Both the position numbers and the translations under genes were made by a program. Below the pieces are notes generated by a model, which was not told the DNA's origin, did not search any database, and saw only the letters and a program-made list of their open reading frames with translations. A stretch of 54,630 bases of DNA from Phoronis australis (lineage: Eukaryota > Phoronida > Phoronidae): the NCBI GenBank assembly GCA_002633005.1, contig NMRA01000551.1, positions 229,579 through 284,208 of the forward strand, read 5' to 3'. The first letter of the stretch is position 1; each line of letters opens with the position of its first letter. Shown here piece by piece: positions 34,764 through 44,908 of the stretch.

Positions 34764-34871
34764 GAACTTTCTAGAAGATTCTAGCATGACAGTGATTAAT
34801 GCAGTCTAGAATATTCTAGAGACTAGTACATGTTTGTAGAATGGTTGGGTAGATTCAGGAAAGTTCTAGAA
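34764..34871 (+). promoter_or_regulatory. Three heat-shock elements in the LTR U3 region
   Basis: The HSF consensus is alternating nGAAn and nTTCn pentamers. Site 1 (34764-34781) is GAActTTCtaGAAgaTTC, four perfect units. Site 2 (34804-34821) is (g)TCtaGAAtaTTCtaGAg, two perfect units and two half-matches. Site 3 (34854-34871) is TTCagGAAagTTCtaGAA, four perfect units. All lie 40-150 bases upstream of the TATA box. Confidence 0.75.
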
Positions 34872-34913
34872 TGTGCTTGAATTGATGAAAAGCTCCAGAA
34901 CAATGCATTAGGC

Positions 34914-34920
34914 TATAAAT
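34914..34920 (+). promoter_or_regulatory. TATA box of the LTR promoter
   Basis: TATAAAT, followed about 25-30 bases later by TTAGTCAGATC, which contains an initiator-like TCAGAT. Spacing from the heat-shock elements is typical for an inducible core promoter. Confidence 0.65.
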
Positions 34921-35332
34921 ACACTAGCACGGGTTTGTGTTAGTCAGATCAAGTCAGCAGTTCATCAGGAGATAAAGTCAGTTCAAGAAAGTTCATCAGG
35001 AGAACTACAGTTGAGTTGCAGTGAAGAGAATCAGCAGTTACAGCAATAGTCAATAGAGAGCCAGCTATAGACACAGCAGGTTATTGAATCAACGAGTGTA
35101 ACAGTTGCTGAACGTGTCTCAGAAGTTCATCACAAGTCAAGGCTTCGCAGCACTGGCTGGAGCATAAAACAGACATTACGTCGGACGTTTTGTTTGAGTA
35201 GGCTTGTGAACATACGGTCGGGATTAAAAAAGGATTAACTCGAACCAGTCTTCAGTCAATCATCGCACCGAAAGCTATTAGCACCGGTCTGTAACAACCT
35301 GCGCCCACCCACACACGGGGAAAAACGTGACA

Positions 35333-35337
35333 GCATA
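35333..35337. other. Right target-site duplication GCATA
   Basis: Five bases identical to 34637-34641, directly abutting the TGACA terminus of the solo LTR. Confidence 0.8.
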
Positions 35338-35443
35338 TCATAGTTCAGCAACAACTCATACAAGTTATCCAATCACTTATCGAGTATGTTCTCAGACTTA
35401 GTATTTTGTTGCACTGAGATTACATTATTCCTCAGAAATAGCT

Positions 35444-35533
35444 GCGTAGAGCATTACTGCGTAGAGCATTACTGCGTAGAGCATTACTGCGTAGAGCATT
35501 ACTGCGTAGAGCATTACTGCGTAGAGCATTACT
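35444..35533. repeat. 15-bp minisatellite, 6 copies
   Basis: Six perfect copies of GCGTAGAGCATTACT, ending about 80 bases from FCHO exon 16 on its downstream (donor) side. Confidence 0.97.
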
Positions 35534-35610
35534 GCAGATAAAATTTCCTACTTCAGCCTTCAATCACTTTACAAGAAATAGAACAGAGCACCCAGAGCCC
35601 ATTCACATAC

Positions 35611-35798
35611 TTGGTTTCATCTGACCCTTTGAAATAAGCGTTAACCGTCTCAGTGAAGGCCACAGCCACGGGTATGGTGTCTGCCATGCCTATTGTGAGG
35701 GGGCTGGGGCCCCTGAAGGTGGATATGCTAGAGCCACTTTCAGCTCGGGGCACCCCAGGTATGGCTGGACTCTGCCGACCATTGGGTCGAGCCGTCAT
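35611..35798 (-). CDS. FCHO: FCHO coding exon 16 (linker end and start of mu-homology domain)
   Basis: 188 bp, phase 0 in, phase 2 out (ACC AA|gtatgt); acceptor TTCTTACAG. Residues 525-587. The first half is Ser/Pro/Arg-rich and carries RAESGSSIS and [10 protein letters not shown], like the vertebrate RAESSSSISS...SRGPSPVSLG. Then comes [20 protein letters not shown], the invariant first strand of the FCHO muHD. Confidence 0.95.
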
Positions 35799-36049
35799 CT
35801 GTAAGAACAGCCAGTGAAACAGTGTTCATAATTCTAATTCATGGTACATTTTCAAAAGAATTCATTAACAAAGGAATGTAACATTCACACCTTTGGCCAT
35901 AAGAAAGTTGAAATTGCCAACTAGACAATCCAATTGTCAATCTCTATTAATTAGAATTTCTATGTTACCTGTGACTACAGTTGTTTCTGAAATTTACCTC
36001 ATCAAACTTTTACCTGACAAAACACCCCCACAGCAGCAGCATAGCTTAC

Positions 36050-36189
36050 CTGGCTTCCAATAGATGTCCTTGATGTTCTAGCAGCAGCAGTAGGCGGTCC
36101 AGGAAGAAATGCAGTCTCTGGATTGTGATTCGACTTTGGTGGAATGGGTGGGGGCTCGACATTGTTGTTACCCAGAAAGTCAGGAGTTT
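36050..36189 (-). CDS. FCHO: FCHO coding exon 15 (linker)
   Basis: 140 bp. It completes an AAA codon (A|AA) and ends in phase 0 at CAG|gtaagc; acceptor CACTTGCAG. It encodes residues 478-524, Pro/Asn/Ala-rich, with PPPIPPKS and a C-terminal TSRTSIGSQ. It shows no fold and belongs to the disordered linker that contacts AP2 in FCHO proteins (family knowledge). Confidence 0.85.
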
Positions 36190-36691
36190 CTGCAAGTGAA
36201 AATTCAAGAGCTGTGTAAACAAGATCACTAAAAGCAAACCACTTCGATGATTTTTTACCCTTCAACAGCTACAGCACACGTGAAAAATTAAAAAGATAAA
36301 ATTCTTCAAAACTCCTTTTTATTACAACTGAGGGCATGTGCCACTGCCCATCACAACAGAGGGCGCTGAGAGAAGGCAGAATTTGCCATCAGAGTAGCTG
36401 GAATAATGAGACAAAGTTATTTGTACCATTATTTTTGGAGTGCATTGTAAAATGTGCCACTCACCTTGCACCACAACTCATGACAACACAAAATTAATGC
36501 TACTTGTCAAAATGAAAGTGAAGAACAATAAATTTCTACAACAATAAAACAACGAAATTGGAGGCAAAACACAGGACTAATCAAGTTGTACGTTTCCAAG
36601 TATAATTCCAAGCCACACACAAAACACAAATGACAAGAACTCGACACTACTTTTATGGCAGGCTTTTGATGTTTCGCTACATAAAACTTAC
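36190..36691 (-). other. FCHO intron 14, no feature seen
   Basis: About 500 bp of AT-rich intron with standard ends. I see no repeat or structured element. Confidence 0.6.
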
Positions 36692-36816
36692 TTCTAGCTG
36701 ATGTCCAGGCTCCATCATTCTGAGGAGAGAATGAATCACCCGACGCCTTGCCAGCAAAGAAGTCTATGTTGAGTAAGTCGTTCTGACTGTTGCTAGATGA
36801 GAACTCGGGCTTCTCA
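36692..36816 (-). CDS. FCHO: FCHO coding exon 14 (linker)
   Basis: 125 bp. It completes AGT (AG|T) and ends in phase 1 (AGA A|gtaagt); acceptor ATTTTCCAG. Residues 436-478: SEKPEFSSSNSQNDLLNIDF, then FAGKASGDSFSPQNDGAWTS. The NDLLNIDFF stretch resembles a short acidic/hydrophobic adaptor-binding motif (inference). Confidence 0.85.
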
Positions 36817-37635
36817 CTGGAAAATGTCATCACTAATGTTACAGGACAGGAACAAGAATCACAACATAGGGTGTGACCAGTGACCTATGACCCATGACTA
36901 GTGACCAATAACTTGTGAATCATTTTTTTCAGAATACTTAGTAATACAAAAGGATGTTTTTTGCTCTTGAAATGGTTGCCACTCGCTGCTCACAGCAAGC
37001 ATTAATGAACGAGTTGTACTAAAATCTCAGTGTACTTAAAGTAACTTTGTCACATTCATACTATGAACAAAGTTGACAAATATGTACACAGAAAGCGGTA
37101 GTAGCAAGCTCCCCAATGGATCCCACATCAGGAGCTGGCCTTCAGACGTCCGAGCATCACCTGATCAACAAAATATTCGCTTCCTGCACTGTATGTAAAA
37201 CCTGAAGTGTTTAAACTACAACAGAATCATGCGAAAAAACTATGATAAGTAAGAGTCATTCTGGGCTTAGGGTCTAATCTTTTTTCTCACACGCACACAT
37301 TTAAAAATGAAAATAGGGTTCATGGAATAAAGATGGTGAAGGTCAGAGCAAGGATAGTTGTAGCAGTTGAATCAATACTTCTAAAGTTTATGCTAGGTCT
37401 TCATGGTTGCTATCAATGGTTAACTTGTAAATCTACCAACCCAGTACTCTGTTATTGTACAATATAAAGAATAGTGCAAAGTAACATGCATAATATGCTT
37501 GAAAGCATTGTGAGTAGAGAAAATATAACCAACTAATTCTGATAACGAGCGAGAATTATTAAAGCCAGCGCAAGCTAATACTGAAGGAAACGGAACTCAA
37601 AAGCATACTCAAGCGTATCTGAAAGTGAGGCTGAC
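36817..37635 (-). other. FCHO intron 13, no feature seen
   Basis: About 800 bp. It shows an irregular TGACC(A/T)(A/G)TGAC repetition near 36875-36910 and otherwise nothing distinctive. Confidence 0.55.
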
Positions 37636-37673
37636 CTCTTCATGACATCCGTCCTGGAGACATTTCTCCGCCT
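37636..37673 (-). CDS. FCHO: FCHO coding exon 13 (38-nt small exon, linker)
   Basis: Small exon with acceptor CTGGTTTCAG and donor AAGAG|gtcagc, coding RRRNVSRTDVMK plus two bases. Support comes from phase: it enters at 0 after exon 12 and leaves exactly the two bases that exon 14 needs. It is strongly basic. Skipping it would break the frame, so it should be constitutive if real. Transcript data are not available here. Confidence 0.65.
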
Positions 37674-37769
37674 CTGAAACCAGCATGTGGTGACACACAA
37701 ATGAGCAAAACAATAAAAACACATATTCCACAATTTCACTTGCAGGATATGTAGAAACTACAGTGCTAA

Positions 37770-37843
37770 TAACGCAGCTCTTTTTGTAACTCTTAATGAG
37801 ACGTACTAATAACACAGCTCTTTTTGTAACTCTTAATGAGACG
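37770..37843. repeat. 40-bp tandem duplication
   Basis: About two copies of a 40-bp unit with CAGCTCTTTTTGTAACTCTT and AATGAGACGT. Confidence 0.85.
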
Positions 37844-38122
37844 TGCAACTCGCTTGTCTCAATTCATCTACTGCAATAATAGAATGTAAGCAAAACTTAA
37901 AGAAATGTTTACATGTGCACAGAACAGGTCACAAATATTTGTTGAATGGGAGACAACGAGGTCATGTCCAGGACAGCAAGGGTCAGCCAGCCCTGTAGTG
38001 AGGTATAATTATATACCAGCAATTCAGGGCCATCTTCTAGACATCCAGCTATCTCCCGTTCAAAAAAATATTCACAAACTGCATGTGCTTTACTTCAGTT
38101 TCCCTTAAATTATTTAAAAAAA

Positions 38123-38218
38123 TTAAAGCCCATTGCAGTGCCATCACTAAAACATTAAAGCCCATTGTAGTGCCATCACTAAAACATTAAAGCCCATTGT
38201 AGTGCCATCACTAAAACA
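38123..38218. repeat. 32-bp tandem repeat, 3 copies
   Basis: Three units containing ATTAAAGCCCATTG(C/T)AGTG and CCATCACTAAAAC, in FCHO intron 12. Confidence 0.95.
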
Positions 38219-38447
38219 CAACTGCTTTGATCCTTGTTTTGGGTCTTCAACATGCCAGGTTGGCGTTACCAATAACACCCCACAACGTCATGGAGCAAAC
38301 TAAGTCCACCAATTGTTTCAATGGGAAGATTAACCTCCACATTCAGCTCATTAGCACTGCCTGGGGCTTAAAATTAATTTTGGTAGATGATTGTCTCATT
38401 AAATGATCTCCTACTGTAATCATGTTAAGTCACATTAACCAACTCAC

Positions 38448-38672
38448 AGCCAGTGTTGGTGAAAGTCGTAAGTTGCCCAGCGAATTACGGATGTCTTCCA
38501 CATTTGCTGTCATCACCTTCTCCTGGTTGATTGGCTTGATTTCAACTTTGAACTTTCGTTTCTCATCATCACTATCGTCGTCACTGGAGAAGCCCCATGT
38601 GGCATCCTTGTGGTCAGGGTTGTGCAGTGAAGGTTTGATACTAAACCCTTCCTCATCCACTTCAGGGGTGTT
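38448..38672 (-). CDS. FCHO: FCHO coding exon 12 (linker core)
   Basis: 225 bp, phase 0 on both sides; acceptor TTATTATCAG, donor GCT|gtgagt. Residues 349-423. NTPEVDEEGFSIKP matches the vertebrate PDVDEEGYSIKP block. Then an acidic serine run (SSDDDSDDE), KFKVEIKPINQ, and VEDIRNSLGNLRLSPTLA, like vertebrate LDELKVSIGNITLSPA. This is the best-conserved part of the FCHO linker, which helps open and activate the AP2 adaptor (family knowledge). Confidence 0.95.
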
Positions 38673-38883
38673 CTGATAATAAGCACAGTTACATCCATAT
38701 TGATGAGAGCAATGCACCAGTTGAATGAATCAATGTACATTTCATCTTTATCTACGCAGCTTGCTCGGCTACCCAGAATTGGGTTGACCAAAAGTTGCTT
38801 TCGTGCACTGACTACACCAGAAGAGTTACATAACAGGTGACTGGTATTAGGCACAGATTATGCAAGAGCACCAACAACTAATT

Positions 38884-38937
38884 AAATAGTATGTATTACA
38901 TAAATAGTATGTGTTACATAAATAGTATGTGTTACAT
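38884..38937. repeat. 18-bp tandem repeat, 3 copies
   Basis: Three copies of AAATAGTATGT(A/G)TTACAT, immediately next to FCHO exon 11 on its donor side. Confidence 0.95.
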
Positions 38938-38962
38938 GGAGTGCGAATTATGTGTTACTTAC

Positions 38963-38984
38963 GAGCTCCTTGTCCCAAGTATCT
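38963..38984 (-). CDS. FCHO: FCHO coding exon 11 (22-nt microexon)
   Basis: Acceptor TTTATTTCAG, donor CTC|gtaagt. It completes AT|A and adds DTWDKEL, entering with one base and leaving in phase 0. That is exactly what is needed between exon 10 (ends AT) and exon 12 (starts in phase 0). Supported by splice sites and phase; there is no homology beyond general acidity. Confidence 0.7.
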
Positions 38985-39295
38985 CTGAAATAAAAAACAA
39001 TTTCATAGGACTATCATGAAAACAGTCAACTTACATTTTTTACAAATGAAAACTCAGTGTAATGAGCAAAAAATGAAAAACAACACAATGCTATGAAAAT
39101 ACAATTGATAATAAAAAAGTAAGCTTAGACAGCGACGAAAGCACCATAATATGAGCGATGAATCTGTAAAGGCCCTAATGCAGCGCTGTATCAATCAACA
39201 GTCAATATAGTTCAAGCTCCTACTCCTACTCAACAAGTGGTTAAGATCACCGTGTCCTCATTATCCTTCCTAATATGTGATCACTAACTACTCAC

Positions 39296-39337
39296 ATTGA
39301 GTCTGTGTCTTTACTGTCCCTACTCATGTTATCTACA
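39296..39337 (-). other. FCHO: Possible cassette exon copy 10c (42 nt)
   Basis: AG|42 nt|GTGAGT. Joined to the preceding AT it reads ATT then VDNMSRDSKDTDS and leaves AT again, so it is frame-neutral (14 residues). It is separated from copy 10b by only 37 bases, which is shorter than usual animal introns; inclusion is unproven. Confidence 0.3.
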
Positions 39338-39374
39338 CTAATATCTTCACAATATGTGACCACTAACTACTCAC

Positions 39375-39416
39375 ATTGAGTCTGTGTCTTTACTGTCCCT
39401 ACTCATGTTATCTACA
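39375..39416 (-). other. FCHO: Possible cassette exon copy 10b (42 nt)
   Basis: Sequence and splice signals appear identical to those of 39296-39337. It lies 37 bases downstream of the exon 10 donor on the minus strand. It could be a real mini-exon or a dead intronic duplicate. Confidence 0.3.
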
Positions 39417-39453
39417 CTAATATCTTCACAATATGTGACCACTAACTACTCAC

Positions 39454-39565
39454 ATTGAGTCTGTGTCTTTACTGTCCCTACTCATGTTATCTACACTTCC
39501 CCCATCAGAACTTTTCTTCTTTTTCTTTTTCTTGTCTCGTTTCCGACCGCCGAATATGCCCGACA
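39454..39565 (-). CDS. FCHO: FCHO coding exon 10 (basic linker)
   Basis: 112 bp; acceptor TTATTCCAG, donor TCA AT|gtgagt. It completes GTG from exon 9 and encodes residues 304-341: SGIFGGRKRDKKKKKKKSSD, then GGSVDNMSRDSKDTDS. It aligns with the vertebrate LPGIIKKEKD segment after the F-BAR domain. The lysine run could contact acidic lipids (inference). Its 3' 42 bases are tandemly copied into the next intron. Confidence 0.9.
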
Positions 39566-41876
39566 CTGGAATAAAGATGAAAGTTGTTGAATTCATATTA
39601 TGTACATGTTTTTAGAACATCACGATAAACCAGAGATGTTACAGATGCAACAAAAATGGAAGCTGAAACAGTGCCGTCCATATTTAACATCACAACACAT
39701 GGCTGCACAAAGACAATCTTAATGAAAACCCAACAGCAGATCAAATTAAAAAATGTTCACTAATGTTCACCAAGATTGCCTGACTAGCAGTTACAATGGA
39801 GACATCACAGTAATTCAAGCAAGGCCTTAGTGCCAGTCCCCCCTCCTTTGTATGCTGTCTATGTGAGTATATACTTGTGGTAACAAGCAATGCACATCTC
39901 TTCATTACAACAGTAAACCTGGCACAAAGTGGATCCTACACGACTGAAGCGACTTTATCACAGTGAGCCAAAATCCGGCTCGTCAGAAGGACAAAGTGTG
40001 CAAACTAAAAACAACAGTACCAAAAATTCAACTTGTGCATATCCAATCTTGTGAGAGTTTTACTGTAGCCATTAGCAACGTGTTAATTGATGCTCCATCA
40101 AACATTTTGCACAGGTGAGAGTTCACAGTATTTGTGTCCTCCGTTGTACAAAAAACTACACCCAAATTGTCCGTATATATTCTACTCTGTCAAGAGGGCG
40201 ATCCTGTGCGCAGCTGTTTTTAGTGTAACGAAAGGGACAAAATATGGTAGAGCCAACTAACAGACTCAAATGTTTCAAAGAACCTTGTACATATATCACA
40301 ATCAGTGATTCAATATACTTTACACTGATGTACTCAATCACCACAACCATAGCTTTATTCTGTGAGCAAGTTACATCAACAATTATAAACGACACAAAAT
40401 ATCTGGCTGCATAACAGGAAAGTAAGCAAGTACCCCTAACAATCATACACACAACCTCGGACTCACCCGTTCAAATCATTGAATTATATGTACCAACCGT
40501 AACATCACAAATACAAACAAAAAATCGTCCATACAAACAGTCACGAGAGCAACATTATTTCAACAGGTGGTTAAAAGATTGTATGTCTGATTTTTGTTAA
40601 CGGCGTCTGATTTTGAGTTCGTACATACAATTAAATGATTCAGATGATTGAGTGGTTGATGCGTATAACTGTCTGATACCGTTCATCAACATGAGCTGTG
40701 TAGGTCATTAACTGACCTTCCGCATATAAAGGCAGTTGACCACATCAATTATGACTCGTTCAACTCAACACATCAACACAACTTAACAACTGGTTTTACA
40801 AAAGAAACGTGATGAGGAAATACGCGCAAGTACTACACCATAAAATAAATAGCAAATGACCAGAACTGGTAAAAAACAAATTTTCAACTTTGCTATGACT
40901 TATATATGTAAATGTGTTGCTATGACTTGAGACATAACAACAAAATGTCCACTGTCGAGAGAATTCACATTTTAAAACAAAAACGACCAGTCGCTTTAAG
41001 ACTTGGAAAACAAAGATAGTTTCCAAAAATGAGGGTTGATAAAAGTTGCCAAGTTTGGCAACGAATGAGTTTCGACTCCAGTTTGGCACAAACTACTGAA
41101 TTCTGCGCAAATACAGATCCCCTGTCTATAAAACTATGTTATCAAGTGTTCTACATGTTGGCTGAATGCAGTACACTTCAAAACATAGATGACAACAGCA
41201 TCACACAGAAACTAAACAACAGCAAAAACCAACCAATCCGCCTTGTTAGTGAACAGAAACCAACCAATTGCCATCAACCTAAGTCAACCACCAACCAATC
41301 AGAGACAAGAAACAGAGAGGTTGCAGAGTAAGCATGCACTAGTTAGAGGACAACAGCTGTAGAATGTTAGTGAACACACCAAAGGCAGTGGCTGCGAATG
41401 AGCGCACTATGCTGGGACTTGGCAAACTATCACTGGAGTCTGCAATAAGAAATGGCAGTTGATGGATCACACCACACAGATTAGATAATCGTGGAGATTT
41501 GGTAGTTTCCCATCTCACCATAAGACATGTCCTACCACAAATGGTACTTACAGCATTCAGAAACCTTTACAATTGAAACTAAATTTGACTTCATTTCTAG
41601 CAGACAGCTGCAGGTTTGGAGAAAAAAATTACGACAAGAAATTTTTGAGGTCACAAGATGTGACAACAGGGGGCATGATGACTACATGTATTTCAACAAC
41701 ATTTGCCAACTTTTGTCTATTTTATCTTTCCACGTGATATAATTGGTCTCATTTTTAAATAAAACAGAGATCTGTCTGTGAAAGTCAATGCCTGAGAAAA
41801 ATGCTAACTAAACTACCAGAACTTCTCAAATAGGTAAAAAATAGCAGATTATGCTCCCTTATGTAAAACTATGAAT

Positions 41877-41945
41877 ATAAAATACTACGCAATATAAAAT
41901 ACTACACAATATACAATACTACACAATATACAATACTACACAAAT
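41877..41945. repeat. 17-bp tandem repeat, 4 copies
   Basis: Four units of the type AAAATACTACACAATAT, the last two with ACAATACTAC. Confidence 0.9.
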
Positions 41946-41999
41946 TTACATGGTTTTAAACTTGCCTTCTGTCTCAAGATAAAGTTCTTTAGTTTGACC

Positions 42000-42178
42000 A
42001 TTTACCATGATGAAATTGATCTCAAATTGTTCCTCAGTCAAACTATGTGTGATTTCAGGGCTAATTGAGAACTGACATTTCGTTTACTGTTTGTGAACAA
42101 CTAGACTTGTCATGGGACGTCATTATATACACCAAGCATGCCCCTGGGGAATAATGACCCATCGGTTCTTTACAAGGC
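42000..42178 (-). repeat. Dispersed repeat family R1, minus copy
   Basis: Reverse complement of 25703-25880 with moderate divergence, including the GAGGAACAATTTGAGATCAA end. A partial relative of the middle part (GACTTGTCATGG, CGTCATT, CATG) is at about 23448-23486. Confidence 0.65.
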
Positions 42179-42449
42179 CAAACATAACTTCTCATCTGAA
42201 TATAGGGCAAATGGAGACAAATTTTATAGCACTAAGTGGTCTTAGCTTCTTCGCGCGTTTATTACCAGTTAAAAAAAAATATTCCCCAATTTCATTAAAT
42301 AGATGCTTGAAAGTGCACCATTGGCACTGGCAAAGTTTCACTTAACTGTCAGTTGTAGTCTTAGCCACAAGCACTACCACTGTAATGTGAACATTCTTAA
42401 TAACAAACAAACCACTCTCTGACACACTTCATTCAAAGATCTATGGTAC

Positions 42450-42596
42450 CTTCACGTTTCTTCTTTTCTTTCTTTTCCTTTTCTGTACTGTCTACGCTGA
42501 TGTCATCCTTCTGACCTTCCAACGAGGGCTCCGGCGACGGCGTGACCACAGCAGGGGGTAGACTGGATAGGTCAGCCTCTTCAAACTCCACCGGAC
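42450..42596 (-). CDS. FCHO: FCHO coding exon 9 (F-BAR/linker junction)
   Basis: 147 bp. It completes GGT (G|GT) and ends in phase 1 (GAA G|gtacca); acceptor CACTTTAG. Residues 255-304: PVEFEEADLSSLPPAVVTPS, then an acidic part (KDDISVDS) and the basic tail EKEKKEKKKRE. GPVEFEE corresponds to vertebrate PGLIEFEE at the end of the F-BAR module. Confidence 0.92.
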
Positions 42597-43875
42597 CTAA
42601 AGTGGACATGATGGTTAAGTTAAAGCTCGGTGTGGATTGATAATTAGCGTGTCTAGCAAGCGATCGATTCTTGTTTATAACCACACAAGTAAACTCCTTA
42701 AAAAAATCAGTGTACTATCTGTACTTTGCACCTAATTTCTAGGAAATTGAGAACAAGGACCTAATCCATACATCTATGTGTTCAGTAGGAAATTCCTGAC
42801 AATTTGAAATATATCTTAGGAATTTTTGCCTAACATTGAGAGAACACGGTATTATGGAATTTCGCTAGTCAGAAAACCAAACTCACACAAACAGTGAGCC
42901 AGTGATATTGATAAGGGTCAAAACAACACAGCTTCAATACACAGCTACATGGTAACAACAAGGTTCTTCACAATTATTCTCACAGTAATCACCCAGAATC
43001 GTCCTGACAATACTTTCTGGAGGCTACATTTATGTATAAAACTAGAACAACATCCAATTAATAGGAACTGTACATTTTCACTGCATATGAGTTCATCTCA
43101 ACCCCCCAAGCCAGCACCATAAACTTGCTAAAACCGAAAATACAGATTAATTTTCCGGAAGAAAATACATAACAATTTTGACGGATGAAAATTTGTTTCG
43201 AATCATTTCATGGGCACTTACAACTTACAATCAACGTTGTCAACGAAACAACGTCGCCATCAAAGTTTGAGACTCTTACACAAACGACACTGTTGGATAT
43301 TTCAACAAGGCCATGTAGCTATCTTTAATAATCTTTCCAGACAACAAATGCAGACTAAATTTCTTTAAAATACAGAAGATACAGATCTATTAGAGTCTGT
43401 GGATCACAACAAATACCAAGGATTAATTCAAAATAATGATCACCTGTAATGGACACTCATCTGTAACGCACATTCATGAACCTTAAACACGGGCACTACA
43501 TTTACGAACACTACATTTATGGAGACTACAACAAGCAGTACAACAGTAAGGACTTCCACTCATCTACCTGCATTCATATTCCACAGGTAAATATCTACAA
43601 GTTACCAGAGTAACTGTAATCATATTCGGCTAGACAAGTGAGTAAATTTGAGAATATAATAATGAATAAAAAGATAAATCTGTGATAAAACAAAAAATTC
43701 AAAATGTGAAAGCAATATAGACGTGATACAAAGTATCACTGTGAGGACAATATCTGCACAGTGCATGCCATTAGCTGCAGTCTGATATCACATGTGACAA
43801 TTAAAACTGTTCTCTGTTTAAAGGTCGTATCATTAGCACACCTGATCAGAGTACAGGTTACTTTGTTTATCATAC
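42597..43875 (-). other. FCHO intron 8, no feature seen
   Basis: 1.3 kb of AT-rich intron. Around 43440-43540 there are loosely repeated CACT(A)CATTTA(C/T)G phrases; nothing else. Confidence 0.55.
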
Positions 43876-43972
43876 CTGGTTTTTCCCTGCCTGTAGCCTT
43901 GGTCTCCAAAAACAACTGCACAAGTTTATGGACAGAGAACTGCTGACAGTCAGATCGGAAGTCTTGGTATGC
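43876..43972 (-). CDS. FCHO: FCHO coding exon 8 (end of F-BAR)
   Basis: 97 bp, phase 0 in, phase 1 out (CCA G|gtatga); acceptor ACTGTTCAG. Residues 223-255: AYQDFRSDCQQFSVHKLVQL, then FLETKATGREKP. It matches vertebrate FCHO (HEEF...SLIQKFAESKGTGKERPG). F-BAR helices form curved dimers that bind PI(4,5)P2-rich membrane at early coated pits (family knowledge). Confidence 0.94.
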
Positions 43973-44694
43973 CTGAACAGTGAAAAACACACAGTGACTG
44001 TACAGTGTCATGAAACAAATTATATTAACTAGTTAACGACTTTTTACACGAAAAGAAACTCATTAGTAGTTGGGTAACTGAGTCGGTAATTCATTTTCTA
44101 AACTTTTGAAAATGCGCCTTAATGTGATAAGCTTTATACTTTATTACAGAAATAATTAAAAATAATAGGACCTAGAAAACTTAATAAAGGAAAATTCTGT
44201 GACTTTTCAACATTTTGCCAAATGTCAGAGCCTAATACCTAACTAGGTAACCAGGTGTCATTTTTCTAAAAAAAATGAAACAGTCGAATAATAAGCATTC
44301 TCAAAAACAGAAGTTGACATCAGAATAATTCAAGCCTATTGTTTGTAATGTCTACCTATGGATAACTCAAACATAACAATGACCTGGTACACAAGTTGAG
44401 TGTCATTTCTTGCTTGTCAAAGTGAGGATACTTTTAAGGAATTGCCGGATGACTTTTTTTCGACATTATTCTTGTGGTATTCGGAATCAGTTTCGACTCC
44501 CTGCTTTGTCCACAAAATGGTACCCAGTTATCAAAAAAATATTTTAGTCCCTAAAGTTTGCCAAAACGTCCATAAATCCCAGAATTTCCTTTTAGCTATA
44601 CACTAGAGCTGACTTACACAATCAAACTAGTATCTCCAGACAGGCATCAGACACATCAAAAGTCACGGAGCTCATTTTGATAGAACAGTCTTAC
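43973..44694 (-). other. FCHO intron 7, no feature seen
   Basis: About 720 bp of AT-rich intron without visible repeats or structure. Confidence 0.55.
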
Positions 44695-44793
44695 CTGGCC
44701 AATACTGGCATGACTTTCATACCAGGAATCTGCGTATTTGTCCACAAAGTCAATCAGCTGTTGTAAATGTTTTTCCTCGACATCTTGAAAATT
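44695..44793 (-). CDS. FCHO: FCHO coding exon 7 (F-BAR)
   Basis: 99 bp, phase 0 both sides; acceptor TTCTGCAG, donor CAG|gtaaga. Residues 190-222: NFQDVEEKHLQQLIDFVDKY, then ADSWYESHASIGQ. It aligns with vertebrate KFQDIEETHL...LQIGQ. Helical heptad character throughout. Confidence 0.94.
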
Positions 44794-44908
44794 CTGCAAG
44801 ACGATTATGAGGCATTTTAAGAATTTAAAAACAACTACCATAACATAGAGATTAATGGAATAACATGATTTTTGCTTTATAACTCTAAAGTATTGAATTT
44901 CACAGAAA

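Larger units (their letters stand above)
34642..35332 (+). mobile_element. Solo LTR of an LTR retrotransposon (691 bp)
   Basis: It starts TGTCA and ends TGACA, perfect 5-bp inverted termini of the TG...CA type, and is flanked on both sides by GCATA (34637-34641 and 35333-35337), a 5-bp target-site duplication. Inside are three heat-shock-element-like sites (34764-34871), TATAAAT (34914) and a direct repeat GTTCATCAGGAG about 25-100 bases past the TATA, which would fall in R/U5. No gag-pol or second LTR is present, so this is a recombinational solo LTR. A 5-bp duplication fits Ty3/gypsy or related elements (inference). It is antisense to FCHO, within intron 16. Confidence 0.85.
39272..39500. 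repeat. 79-bp tandem triplication spanning the 3' end of FCHO exon 10
   Basis: Period 79 (CACTAACTAC recurs at 39282, 39361 and 39440). The highest-coordinate copy is the true end of exon 10 with its donor. The other two copies lie downstream in the intron and reproduce the last 42 exon bases plus the GTGAGT donor; each also has TATTAG directly before the exon-like part. Confidence 0.95.
39566..42449 (-). other. FCHO intron 9
   Basis: 2.9 kb. It contains a 17-bp tandem repeat (41877-41945) and the minus copy of dispersed repeat R1 (42000-42178). Several short ORFs here have no coding character. Confidence 0.6.

Noticed and set aside
37120-37200. Extra FCHO exon between exons 13 and 14
   Set aside because: The only acceptor-like site leads straight to a stop in the required phase.
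38773-38811. Possible 39-nt FCHO cassette exon (SVHESNFWSTQFW)
   Set aside because: Phase fits and AG/GT are present, but the acceptor tract is weak and FCHO proteins have no known counterpart here; exons 11 and 12 already join in frame.
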